Shown here: one piece after another, positions 1 through 6,661 of the stretch
Position numbering within the stretch: position 1 is the stretch's first letter
How the letters are laid out: each line of letters begins with the position of its first letter
NCBI GenBank assembly: GCA_038231495.1
Contig: JBBRLG010000309.1
Coordinates: forward strand, 1 to 8,780
Origin: JBBRLG01 sp038231495
GTDB lineage: Bacteria; Planctomycetota; Planctomycetia; Gemmatales; Gemmataceae
Direction: 5' to 3'
Length of the DNA stretch: 8,780 bases
Position numbers and translations under genes: made by a program
The notes under the pieces: generated by a model
Seen by the model: the letters and a program-made list of their open reading frames with translations, nothing else
Databases searched by the model: none
What the model was told of the DNA's origin: nothing

Positions 1-2923
1 CGGCCAGCGTGTTGAGGGCGTCGCGCTTCTCCTCCGCGTTGAGCGAACCGAACGCAGTCAGGATTACATCCGGCGTCTTGGGGTCGTCGTAAGTCGCCAG
101 GGCGCGGATGGCGGCGCCGCGCAACTCCTTCTCACCGACGAGTCGGTGCAGCACGGGGGCGAGTTCCTTGTCGCGCACGTCGAGCAGTGCGGTCAACGCG
201 GCCTGGCGCGCTGGTAGGTCCGCCTTGGCCGAGGCCACTTGCGCGCGCATGTGCTTTAAGGCCTTGTCGTCGCCGAACAAGACGCCGAGAGAATAACCCA
301 AAGACTGAATTTCGGCGTCCTTTGAAGTGGCCAACTCCAATTTCTCCACCGTCGCTTCCCACTGCTCGGGTTTGGCCAACTGTCCGCGACCTTTCAGCCC
401 GAGGAGCATGTTACGAAGGATCACCTTCTGTTGATCCGGCTTGGATTGGAATTGACCGAGCCGTGAGAGGAGAAGATTCAAAGCCTCGGGCGAACCGATG
501 GATGCAACGCGCCGTATTAGGAATTCGAGCGCCAAGGGGGACAGAATCGCATCGAAATATGCGTTTGCACGGGTCAGGGCGTATTCGGGATTGTCGAGGT
601 GGTGGAGTTGTGCTTCGATGGCGTACCAGTACATTAGAGGCAAATTGGGGTCGCTCTCATCCCTCCCGGCGATGTTGAGGCCTTGAAACACAACGATATC
701 CTCACCGCCACCAATCGTGACTCTAGTAAGACGCTGTGCCGCCGAGTCCAAGTAAAGCAGGACGACGGGCGAAGGATCACCAGAAGCCAACGGCAGGAAT
801 TTTGCGCGGACCGTCTTTGAAGGATTCCGATCTTCGGTTGCCAGTTGAATGGTCCAGGCGCGAACGTACTCAGCTTTGTCCTTAAGCCCTTTTATGAGCA
901 ATTCCTCCGTCAATCCCCCCGTTGCGTGCAGCGCCCACAGGCCGCGTAGCCGCCGCGTCTCATCCTTGTGTTCAAACGCCAACTTCGCCAGCAAGTCGTG
1001 CGTGCCCTTGTCGAGCTTCTTGTTCGCGGCCCGCTCTTGCAGCAGCCGCCGCGCGTGCCGCACGTACCACTCGTTTTTCTCCAGTAAAAGATCGACCAAC
1101 TCCTTGTCGCTCTTCTTGGCGAGGTCGAGACCCGTCACCGGCTTGGTGCCGCGGTAGCTGATCTTGTAGATGCGGCCATTACTGCGGTCCCAGGCGTCTG
1201 CGTTGCTGCCGACGTGGCACGCCTGCTGGTCGTACCAATCGATCAGGTACACATTGCCGTCGGGACCGGAGCGCATGTTGATGAAGCGCGCCCAGGCGTC
1301 GTTGGCCATCAGGAAGTCGGGGCCGTGCGATGCGACGAAGCCGGAACCCTTACGTTTCAGGATGTCGTTGTTGATGCGGTGGCCGTGGACGTTGCCCATG
1401 AACATGCGGCCGTTGTACTCTTCGGGCCACGCGCCGCCCTGGTAAAGCATCAGGCCGCAGTGGGCGTGGCCGCCGCCCTTGCTGCCGGAACTTGGGTTGC
1501 CCGCCCACTGATTCTCGCCCTGCCAGTGCAGGTGGTCGGCGATCGTTTTAATGTCCCCATAAGTGTACGGGTTGAAGTGCGACCCCGCTTGCCGATCATA
1601 GCGGCCGCCCTGGACGATGTGGAAGGCGTGCGGGATGACGCACGCCGAGACGAACGCCTGGCCGTACACGTCGAAGTCGAGGCCCCACGGGTTGCTGGTG
1701 CCCTCGGCGAAGACTTCAAAGACGTGCTTGGTCGGGTGATAGCGCCAGACGCCGGCGTTGATCGGCGTGCGCTCCTTGGCCGGCGCGCCGGGCTTGCCAA
1801 CGAGTGAATGCGTGAAGACGCCGTGACAGCCGTAGAGCCAGCCGTCCGGCCCCCAACAGAAGGCATTGAGCGTCTCGTGCGTGTCTTCGTAGTGCCAGCC
1901 GTCGAGCAGGATTTGCGGCTTGCCTGCGGGCTTGTCCTCGCCGTCCTTGATCGGCACATACATCAGGTACGGGGCCGCTCCGATCCACACGCCGCCGAAG
2001 CCGACTTCCAAACCGCTGACGAGATTTAGCCCTTCCATGAAGACGGTGCGCTTGTCGAATTTCCCTTCGCCCTTGGTGTCCTCGAAGATGACGATGCGGT
2101 CCTTGGCGTCCTTGTCGGCCCGGCGGATCGGGTAGCTATACGCCTCGGCGACCCACAGCCGGCCGCGGTCGTCCAGGCACATGGCGATCGGCTGCATCAC
2201 GTCCGGTTCGCCGGCGAACAGCGACACGGTGAAGCCTTCGGGCACGGTCATTGCCTCGGCCGCTTTCTGCGGCGACAGCCCGGCGAACTTGTAAGCGTCG
2301 GGCGTGGGCGGTGGGGGCGGCGCGGCCTTGCGCGCTGGCACGTCCGGCTTGGCGGCGTGGAAGCGAAAGTCGTCGAAATTGAGATGCCCCCAGTGGCCGG
2401 AGTGCTTGTCCACGAGGCGAATGAAGATTTCCTTGCCCATGAGCGCCGATAGATCGACGGCGACGCGGTGCAGGTTTTCCTCCTCGACGCCGGAGGTGCG
2501 TGAAAAGACTTCCTTGGTGTCGGCGCGAACCAGCTCGACGCAGGTTTCGGGCCACGGTCCACCGGCGACCATGAACGACGCCCACGGGTGCGTCACCTTG
2601 AACGGCACCGAGGTGAGCGTGCCCTGCGGCTTGTCGCCGTCGATCTCGAAGGTGCCGATCCAGTAGTCGCCCTGGTGCTGACTCTTCATGTCGTTGCGGC
2701 GTTTGGCAACGGTGTCGCCCTTGATCGGTTGTTTCTTGAACGCCTCGCCCTCCGCCTCCCAGTCCTTGAGGGTGCCGGTCTCGAAATCGAGATTGAGCGG
2801 CTTGCCGTCGGCCCCGGCGGGCAGGACGCCTTCGGCCAGCGTCGCCACGGGTTTCGGCTCCGCGGCCAACGCGGGTAGGAAGAGCAGAACGGCGAACAAC
2901 GCGAGCGGAGAGTAGCGGTGCAT
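1..2923 (-). CDS. PVC-type membrane-bound dehydrogenase / heme-binding protein (partial, C-terminus off the left edge)
   Basis: One open frame runs from the ATG at 2923 to the window edge without a stop, giving 974 residues. Residues 1-20 form a signal peptide (hydrophobic core ending L-A-A), so the protein is exported. Residues about 40-185 look like a beta-sandwich, possibly carbohydrate-binding, ending in an L-N-F-D-D-F motif. A proline-rich linker follows (about 196-210). Residues about 215-590 match the PVC 'membrane-bound dehydrogenase' domain (TIGR02604 type), a quinoprotein-like beta-propeller: P-E-G-F near 227, W-V-A-E-A-Y near 257, and N-G-R-I-Y-K near 583. From about 600 onward there are helical HEAT-like repeats. 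Family members usually end in a cytochrome c-like CxxCH domain (TIGR02603 type), which would lie outside the window. The gene is divergent from the DUF1549/DUF1553 gene. Codons between about 290 and 905 end in A or T much more often than the rest. The family call is strong, but the substrate is unknown. Confidence 0.9.
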   Translation of the reverse strand, partial: MHRYSPLALFAVLLFLPALAAEPKPVATLAEGVLPAGADGKPLNLDFETGTLKDWEAEGEAFKKQPIKGDTVAKRRNDMKSQHQGDYWIGTFEIDGDKPQGTLTSVPFKVTHPWASFMVAGGPWPETCVELVRADTKEVFSRTSGVEEENLHRVAVDLSALMGKEIFIRLVDKHSGHWGHLNFDDFRFHAAKPDVPARKAAPPPPPTPDAYKFAGLSPQKAAEAMTVPEGFTVSLFAGEPDVMQPIAMCLDDRGRLWVAEAYSYPIRRADKDAKDRIVIFEDTKGEGKFDKRTVFMEGLNLVSGLEVGFGGVWIGAAPYLMYVPIKDGEDKPAGKPQILLDGWHYEDTHETLNAFCWGPDGWLYGCHGVFTHSLVGKPGAPAKERTPINAGVWRYHPTKHVFEVFAEGTSNPWGLDFDVYGQAFVSACVIPHAFHIVQGGRYDRQAGSHFNPYTYGDIKTIADHLHWQGENQWAGNPSSGSKGGGHAHCGLMLYQGGAWPEEYNGRMFMGNVHGHRINNDILKRKGSGFVASHGPDFLMANDAWARFINMRSGPDGNVYLIDWYDQQACHVGSNADAWDRSNGRIYKISYRGTKPVTGLDLAKKSDKELVDLLLEKNEWYVRHARRLLQERAANKKLDKGTHDLLAKLAFEHKDETRRLRGLWALHATGGLTEELLIKGLKDKAEYVRAWTIQLATEDRNPSKTVRAKFLPLASGDPSPVVLLYLDSAAQRLTRVTIGGGEDIVVFQGLNIAGRDESDPNLPLMYWYAIEAQLHHLDNPEYALTRANAYFDAILSPLALEFLIRRVASIGSPEALNLLLSRLGQFQSKPDQQKVILRNMLLGLKGRGQLAKPEQWEATVEKLELATSKDAEIQSLGYSLGVLFGDDKALKHMRAQVASAKADLPARQAALTALLDVRDKELAPVLHRLVGEKELRGAAIRALATYDDPKTPDVILTAFGSLNAEEKRDALNTLA

Positions 2924-2963
2924 GACAGATCTCGTGCGGACAGGGCCAAGGGGGTGACGGCCT

Positions 2964-2991
2964 ATTATCCGGCGCTAGAATCCGATGTCAA
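2964..2991 (-). promoter_or_regulatory. sigma70-like promoter for the leftward PVC-type gene
   Basis: Read on the minus strand, a perfect TTGACA (2991-2986) is followed after 16 bp by GATAAT (2969-2964), which matches TATAAT at five of six positions. A transcript start near 2957 would leave a leader of about 34 nt before the ATG at 2923. The Shine-Dalgarno signal before that ATG is weak. This is prediction from motif and position only. Confidence 0.6.
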
Positions 2992-3033
2992 CCAGCTGGT
3001 GCCGAATTGCGACAAAGCCGCGTCGGGTCGTTC

Positions 3034-3062
3034 TTGCGTCGCAGCGGCGGCAATCGTAGAAT
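3034..3062 (+). promoter_or_regulatory. sigma70-like promoter for the rightward DUF1549/DUF1553 gene
   Basis: TTGCGT (3034-3039) and TAGAAT (3057-3062) are separated by 17 bp. The -10 box matches consensus at five of six positions; the -35 box keeps only TTG clearly. A transcript would start near 3069, leaving about 67 nt of leader before the ATG at 3136. If correct, this rules out the in-frame upstream starts at 3007 (TTG) and 3061 (ATG). Confidence 0.45.
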
Positions 3063-3135
3063 GAAACTCGTTCGCCATGACCCGCCGCATTGCCGCCTTC
3101 TTTCGCCCGGTCTCTCACGCTGCGAGACGGTTCTA

Positions 3136-5382
3136 ATGATACCGCATTCCCCTTGCCGACGATTGCACTGCGCCCTGTCGGCGTTCGTCGCCATGTGCGC
3201 GGCCCTCCTCGTCGGCACCGATTGTCACGCCGAACCCGTCAGCTTTCGCAACGACGTGATGGCGGTGCTGTCGCGCGGCGGCTGCAACCAGGGGGCGTGT
3301 CACGGCAACCAGAACGGCAAGAACGGCTTCAAACTCTCGCTGCGCGGCCAGGATCCCGACTTCGATTTCAACGCCCTCACGCGCGACACGCTCGGCCGTC
3401 GCACCGACCGGCTCAACCCGGCCGAGAGCCTCCTGCTTACCAAGGCCACCGCCACTGTGGCGCACGAGGGGGCCAAGCGCTTCGCCGTCGATGCACCCGA
3501 ATACGACATCCTGCGCCGCTGGATCACCGAGGGCTTGCGGTCCGACGCCGCCGACGCGCCGCGCCTGCTGCGCCTGGAGGTGTCGCCGTCGAAGCTCGTC
3601 TTGCTCGAACCGGAGGTCGCGACGAATTTGAAGGTCACGGCGTTCTTTTCCGACGGCCGGTCGCGCGACGTGACGCGGTTGTCGGTGTTCGACCCGTCGA
3701 ACCTCGTGGTGCGCGTCGCGCCGGACGGTGCCGTTGAGCGCATGCAGTCCGGCGAGACCGCGATCCTCGTGCGCTTCCTCGACAAACAGGCGACCGTGCA
3801 ACTCGCCTTCGTACCGGCGCGGCCGGGCTTCGTCTGGCACGACCCGCCCGTGGCCAACTTCATCGACCGGCACGTTTACGACAAGCTCAAGACGTTGCGC
3901 ACGCAGCCGTCGGAGTTGTGTTCGGACACCGTTTTCCTGCGGCGGGCGTACCTCGACACATGCGGCCTGTTGCCGACGGGGGACGAGGCGCGCGGCTTCC
4001 TGGCTGACACCCACTCCGACAAGCGTGCCCGGTTGATCGACGCCCTGCTCGACCGGCCCGAATTCGCGGACTTCTGGGCGCTCAAATGGTCGGACTTGCT
4101 GCGCAACGAGGAGAAGGCGCTGGACCGCAAGGGCGTCGCGGTGTTCCACGACTGGATTCGCCATAGCATCCTGGAAGGCAAGCCGCTCAACGAGTTCGCG
4201 CGCGAGCTGATCGCGGCCCGCGGCAGCAGTTACGGCAACCCGCCCGCCAACTATTATCGCGCCCTGCGCGACTCGCAGACCCGTGCCGAGGCCACCGCCC
4301 AGGTCTTTCTCGGCGTCCGCTTGCAGTGTGCGAAGTGCCACAACCACCCGTTCGAGCGCTGGACGCAGGACGACTACCATAGTCTCGCCGCGTTCTTTTG
4401 CCGGGTGGACTACCGCATCATCGAGAACAACCGCAAGGACAACCTCGACAAGCACGAGTTCGACGGCGAGCAGATCGTGTACCAGGCGCGCGAGGGCGAG
4501 GTTATGCACCCGCGGACGAAGGAGGTGCTCAAGCCGCACTTCCCCGGCGCGGCGACGCCGGACTTCGCGCCCGCCGCCGACCGCCTTGAAGCGCTTGCAG
4601 ATTGGGTCGCACGGCCGGACAACCCGTTCTTCGCCCGCGCCCAGGTCAACCGCGTCTGGGCACACCTGCTGGGCCGCGGCATCGTCGATCCGATCGACGA
4701 CTTCCGCACGTCGAACCCGCCGGTCAACGAGCCGCTGCTCGACGCCCTGGCTGCGGACTTCGCCGACCACCACTTCGACCTGAAACACTTGGTGCGGACC
4801 GTCATGAATTCACGCACCTATCAGCTCGCCGCCGTGCCCAACGACACCAACCGCGACGACGAGACGAACTTCTCGCACGCCCAGGTACGGTCGTTGCAGG
4901 CCGAGCAGTTGTACGACGCGCTGGCGCAGGTGATCGAGACGCCGACGAAGTTCCCCGGTTTCCCGGCGGGCACGCGCGCCGGCCAGTTGCCCGGCGTGAC
5001 GATGAGCCGGGAGCGCACCAAGCGCACCGGCGAGACGGAGAAGTTCATGACGGCGTTCGGCAAGCCGGTGCGGTCGTTGAGCTGCGAGTGCGAGCGTTCC
5101 GACGACACGACGCTCAACCAGGCGTTCCAACTCATCACCGGCGCGATGCTGAACAAGATGTTGAGTACACCCGACAACCGCCTGGGGCGTCTCCTGGCCA
5201 AGGGCAAAACGACGGAAGAGGTCCTGGACGAGTTATACCTCGCCGCCCTGTCGCGGCCGCCGAGCGCGAAGGAACGTCAAGGGGCGCTCGAACGAATTAG
5301 CCGCGCCCCGGATCGTCGAGCCGCCCTGGAAGACGTGCTGTGGGGCCTGGTCAACGCGAAGGAGTTTTTGCTGCGGCAGTAG
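3136..5382 (+). CDS. DUF1549/DUF1553 domain protein with cytochrome-like N-terminus
   Basis: The protein has 748 residues from the ATG at 3136. That start places a signal peptide (hydrophobic stretch about 11-25, likely cleavage after C-H-A) at the very N-terminus. The frame is open upstream to a TTG at 3007, but those residues are basic and not signal-like. Domains in order: a planctomycete cytochrome-like domain (about 33-135) with C50-x4-C55-H56, a spacing unlike the standard CxxCH; an Ig-like beta domain (about 140-230) with F-F-S-D-G-R-S-R-D-V-T; DUF1549 (about 240-425) holding a standard C398-A-K-C401-H402 followed by N-H-P-F-E-R-W; and DUF1553 (about 475-745) with R-A-Q-V-N-R-V-W and ending in N-A-K-E-F-L-L-R. 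The family is exported and multiplied in planctomycetes, often beside DUF1501 genes. Its enzymatic role is not established; electron transfer linked to polymer breakdown is an inference. Here its usual DUF1501 partner lies about 1.3 kb downstream, beyond a toxin-antitoxin block. Confidence 0.92.
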   Translation: MIPHSPCRRLHCALSAFVAMCAALLVGTDCHAEPVSFRNDVMAVLSRGGCNQGACHGNQNGKNGFKLSLRGQDPDFDFNALTRDTLGRRTDRLNPAESLLLTKATATVAHEGAKRFAVDAPEYDILRRWITEGLRSDAADAPRLLRLEVSPSKLVLLEPEVATNLKVTAFFSDGRSRDVTRLSVFDPSNLVVRVAPDGAVERMQSGETAILVRFLDKQATVQLAFVPARPGFVWHDPPVANFIDRHVYDKLKTLRTQPSELCSDTVFLRRAYLDTCGLLPTGDEARGFLADTHSDKRARLIDALLDRPEFADFWALKWSDLLRNEEKALDRKGVAVFHDWIRHSILEGKPLNEFARELIAARGSSYGNPPANYYRALRDSQTRAEATAQVFLGVRLQCAKCHNHPFERWTQDDYHSLAAFFCRVDYRIIENNRKDNLDKHEFDGEQIVYQAREGEVMHPRTKEVLKPHFPGAATPDFAPAADRLEALADWVARPDNPFFARAQVNRVWAHLLGRGIVDPIDDFRTSNPPVNEPLLDALAADFADHHFDLKHLVRTVMNSRTYQLAAVPNDTNRDDETNFSHAQVRSLQAEQLYDALAQVIETPTKFPGFPAGTRAGQLPGVTMSRERTKRTGETEKFMTAFGKPVRSLSCECERSDDTTLNQAFQLITGAMLNKMLSTPDNRLGRLLAKGKTTEEVLDELYLAALSRPPSAKERQGALERISRAPDRRAALEDVLWGLVNAKEFLLRQ

Positions 5383-5422
5383 GCGGAGCTGGCAAAATAC
5401 GCCGAATGTGGGAGAACCGACG

Positions 5423-5839
5423 GTGAAAATGATCGAATTCCAAGGCCAACTCAACGCAGACCGGACGGTGACGGTGCCGGCGAATGTGGTCGATCAAGTT
5501 CCGGCTGGGCAGACCTTCCGCGTCGTAATTGTGTTGGAGGAATGCGCGGACGAAGAGCAAGCATGGAGCCGCATGGCGGCGGTAGAATGCTTGAAAGGCC
5601 ATGCGGAGGCCGACGCGGCTTACGACCTGCCGGAACCGCGTTGGGCGCGGTTCGTAGGTCGCTGGCAACCGGACGATCCGTTAATCGAAGAGTGGGAAAG
5701 AGAAGTGGCAGAGTATCGTCGCAAGATGGATGAAGACCCAAACATTCCTTGTAACCGTTCACCGGCATTAACTTCTCCCCCCCTTACGAAGGGGGGGCGG
5801 GGGGGGTTAAGAACAGTGAAGTACTCGATCACAGCCTAA
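5423..5839 (+). CDS. antitoxin-like small protein with its tail extended by an inserted mobile element
   Basis: I chose the GTG at 5423 because GGAG (5411-5414) lies 8 nt upstream; the ATG at 5429 and a GTG at 5408 are alternatives. The first 35 residues or so (T-V-T-V-P then V-P-A-G-Q-T-F-R-V-V-I) resemble the short beta-strand domains of AbrB-like or AF2212-like antitoxins. This match is weak. Residues about 75-109 form a charged helical tail with a G-x-W..D-D-P...W...V..Y-R pattern ending D-P-N-I-P. The neighbouring gene at 5922 carries the same kind of tail. The last 29 residues, from the cysteine at codon 5750-5752 to the TAA at 5837, are encoded by the mobile element at 5751-5887 and are not native. 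Without the element the protein would end at D-P-N-I-P with a TAA. No toxin gene follows it directly, so it may be an orphan antitoxin or a partner of the downstream VapC. DNA-binding activity is untested. Confidence 0.7.
   Translation: MKMIEFQGQLNADRTVTVPANVVDQVPAGQTFRVVIVLEECADEEQAWSRMAAVECLKGHAEADAAYDLPEPRWARFVGRWQPDDPLIEEWEREVAEYRRKMDEDPNIPCNRSPALTSPPLTKGGRGGLRTVKYSITA
5743..5750. repeat. left target-site duplication (CATTCCTT)
   Basis: CATTCCTT lies immediately before the left terminal inverted repeat of the element at 5751-5887 and recurs exactly at 5888-5895, immediately after the right terminus. This left copy covers the last codons of the ancestral antitoxin-like gene (I-P plus the first base of the lost stop). 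Confidence 0.88.
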
Positions 5840-5887
5840 ATTCACCCCCCCAACCCCCCCTTCGCAAGGGGGGGAGTGAACGGTTAC
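5751..5887. mobile_element. 137-bp MITE-like non-autonomous element
   Basis: The ends are perfect 12-bp inverted repeats, GTAACCGTTCAC at 5751-5762 and its complement at 5876-5887. They are flanked outside by an 8-bp direct repeat, so this is a discrete insertion. Inside are two hairpins of nearly the same sequence in opposite orientation, at 5777-5797 and 5854-5874. Each has C7-TT pairing with AA-G7 around a 3-nt loop (ACG or CGC). A further G8 run (5799-5806) can pair with C7 (5845-5851), so the whole element can fold into a cloverleaf-like cruciform. It has no transposase gene, so it would have to be moved in trans by an enzyme not seen here. C-run/G-run palindromes of this general kind are, to my recollection, common between genes in several bacterial phyla. 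The element overwrote the stop codon of the gene starting at 5423. Confidence 0.85.
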
Positions 5888-5895
5888 CATTCCTT
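5888..5895. repeat. right target-site duplication (CATTCCTT)
   Basis: This is the exact second copy of the octamer at 5743-5750. It is followed by AA, which completes the TAA stop that the upstream gene would have used before the insertion. Confidence 0.88.
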
Positions 5896-5921
5896 AATCA
5901 TAAACAGCGGAGAAATGCGCC

Positions 5922-6227
5922 ATGGAAATTGCTGTGTTACTTGAGCGCGTTGAAGGCAACGGGTATCGCGCGCGAAGCGGCGAACCACTGGTCCTTTCGG
6001 CGGAAGGGACGACGCAAGACGAAGTGTTGCGGAAGTTGCGCGAGCAAATCGAAAGCCGCCTTGGCAGGGGAGCCCAGTTGGTTCAAATGAACATCGCGAT
6101 TCCTCAAGAACACCCGTCAGCACAATTTCGCGGCAACTGGAACAAAGACGATCCCGCCGTCCAACAGTGGAAACAATATGTAGAAGACTATCGCCAGCAG
6201 GTCGAAGATGACCCGAACATTCCATGA
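5922..6227 (+). CDS. HicB-like antitoxin of the downstream VapC toxin
   Basis: This 101-residue protein starts at ATG 5922, with GGAG (5909-5912) 9 nt upstream. Residues 1-50 read like a HicB-type partial RNase H fold: a strand (I-A-V-L-L-E-R-V), G-N-G-Y, a second strand, a G-T-T-Q-D-E turn and a helix (V-L-R-K-L-R-E-Q-I-E-S-R-L). No separate helix-turn-helix or ribbon-helix-helix DNA-binding domain is visible. Residues 67-101 are a tail ending D-P-N-I-P, matching the tail of the gene upstream at 16 of 35 positions without gaps. Its stop codon overlaps the VapC start (ATGA, 6224-6227), which implies coupled translation and a toxin-antitoxin pair. I infer that it neutralises VapC through the tail. 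HicB-like domains normally partner HicA, so pairing with a PIN toxin is notable. The antitoxin role is well supported by context; the fold assignment is moderate. Confidence 0.78.
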   Translation: MEIAVLLERVEGNGYRARSGEPLVLSAEGTTQDEVLRKLREQIESRLGRGAQLVQMNIAIPQEHPSAQFRGNWNKDDPAVQQWKQYVEDYRQQVEDDPNIP

Positions 6228-6643
6228 TCCACTATATACTTGACACCGATATTCTGTCGCTTTATCGGGAGAATCATCCGGAGGTGAGCAGGCGGGTGGA
6301 TTCGTGTCCGCCTGACGAAATGGCCATTACTGTTATCACCGTCGAAGAACAACTAGCAGGGTGGTATACCTATCTGCGCAAGGCAACCAAACCGGACGAC
6401 ATCGCCCGTGCGTATAAGGGGTTGGCCGAAAGTATTCCGTTCCTTGCCCACTGGCAGGTTATGACCTATTCAATATCCGCCATTGGACGCTACGATCGAA
6501 TGGCGAAAATGAAATTGAACGTGCGAAAGATGGACTTGCGCATCGCCGCCATCGCCCTCGAAAATAACGCGACCCTCGTGACGCGCAACCGCCGTGACTT
6601 CCAGCGCGTCCCGAACCTGACGATCGAAGACTGGTCCGTCTGA
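6224..6643 (+). CDS. vapC: VapC-family PIN-domain RNase toxin
   Basis: The protein has 139 residues, the usual VapC length, and is a single PIN domain. PIN toxins are Mg2+-dependent ribonucleases that cut RNA, often tRNA or rRNA, and halt growth until bound by the antitoxin. The acidic residues expected at the active site are present: D7 in L-D-T-D-I-L, E42 in T-V-E-E-Q-L-A-G, D104 in K-M-D-L-R-I-A-A-I-A-L, and D125 in T-R-N-R-R-D-F. The C-terminal R-V-P-N-L-T-I-E-D-W is typical of the family. The frame is intact, so the toxin is probably active. The start overlaps the antitoxin stop by 4 nt and no clear Shine-Dalgarno signal precedes it, which points to translation coupled to the antitoxin. 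The base composition is less GC-rich than the flanking large genes, consistent with horizontal arrival. The RNA target cannot be predicted from sequence. Confidence 0.93.
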   Translation: MIHYILDTDILSLYRENHPEVSRRVDSCPPDEMAITVITVEEQLAGWYTYLRKATKPDDIARAYKGLAESIPFLAHWQVMTYSISAIGRYDRMAKMKLNVRKMDLRIAAIALENNATLVTRNRRDFQRVPNLTIEDWSV

Positions 6644-6661
6644 CCCGCCGAGGATGACGCC

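Noticed and set aside
1214..1807. A 197-codon plus-strand open frame inside the PVC-type gene
   Set aside because: It is a shadow of the minus-strand gene, whose beta-propeller motifs are continuous across this stretch. The product has an A/V/R-rich composition and no motif.
1..2923. Suspected frameshift in the PVC-type gene because of the composition change near 290-905
   Set aside because: Reading codon by codon from 2923 to the edge keeps one open frame with sensible helical-repeat sequence on both sides of the change.
3007..3135. Longer N-terminus for the DUF1549/DUF1553 protein, starting at TTG 3007 or ATG 3061
   Set aside because: It would bury the signal peptide 25-43 residues inside the protein, and the predicted promoter lies within or across these starts.
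3133..4788. A 551-codon open frame on the minus strand, opposite the DUF1549/DUF1553 gene
   Set aside because: The plus-strand frame has clear family motifs throughout. The antisense frame gives a low-complexity, R/V/E-rich product with no recognisable domain, as expected from GC-rich third positions.
5751..5887. The repeated C-run/G-run units considered as a CRISPR array or a tRNA-like gene
   Set aside because: There are only two units, in inverted orientation, with no regular spacers. The cloverleaf outline lacks conserved tRNA loop bases and a plausible anticodon arm.
6240..6268. TTGACA followed 17 bp later by TATCGG, resembling a promoter inside vapC
   Set aside because: The TTGACA encodes the conserved L-D-T of the PIN active site and the -10 box is poor, so the match is explained by coding.
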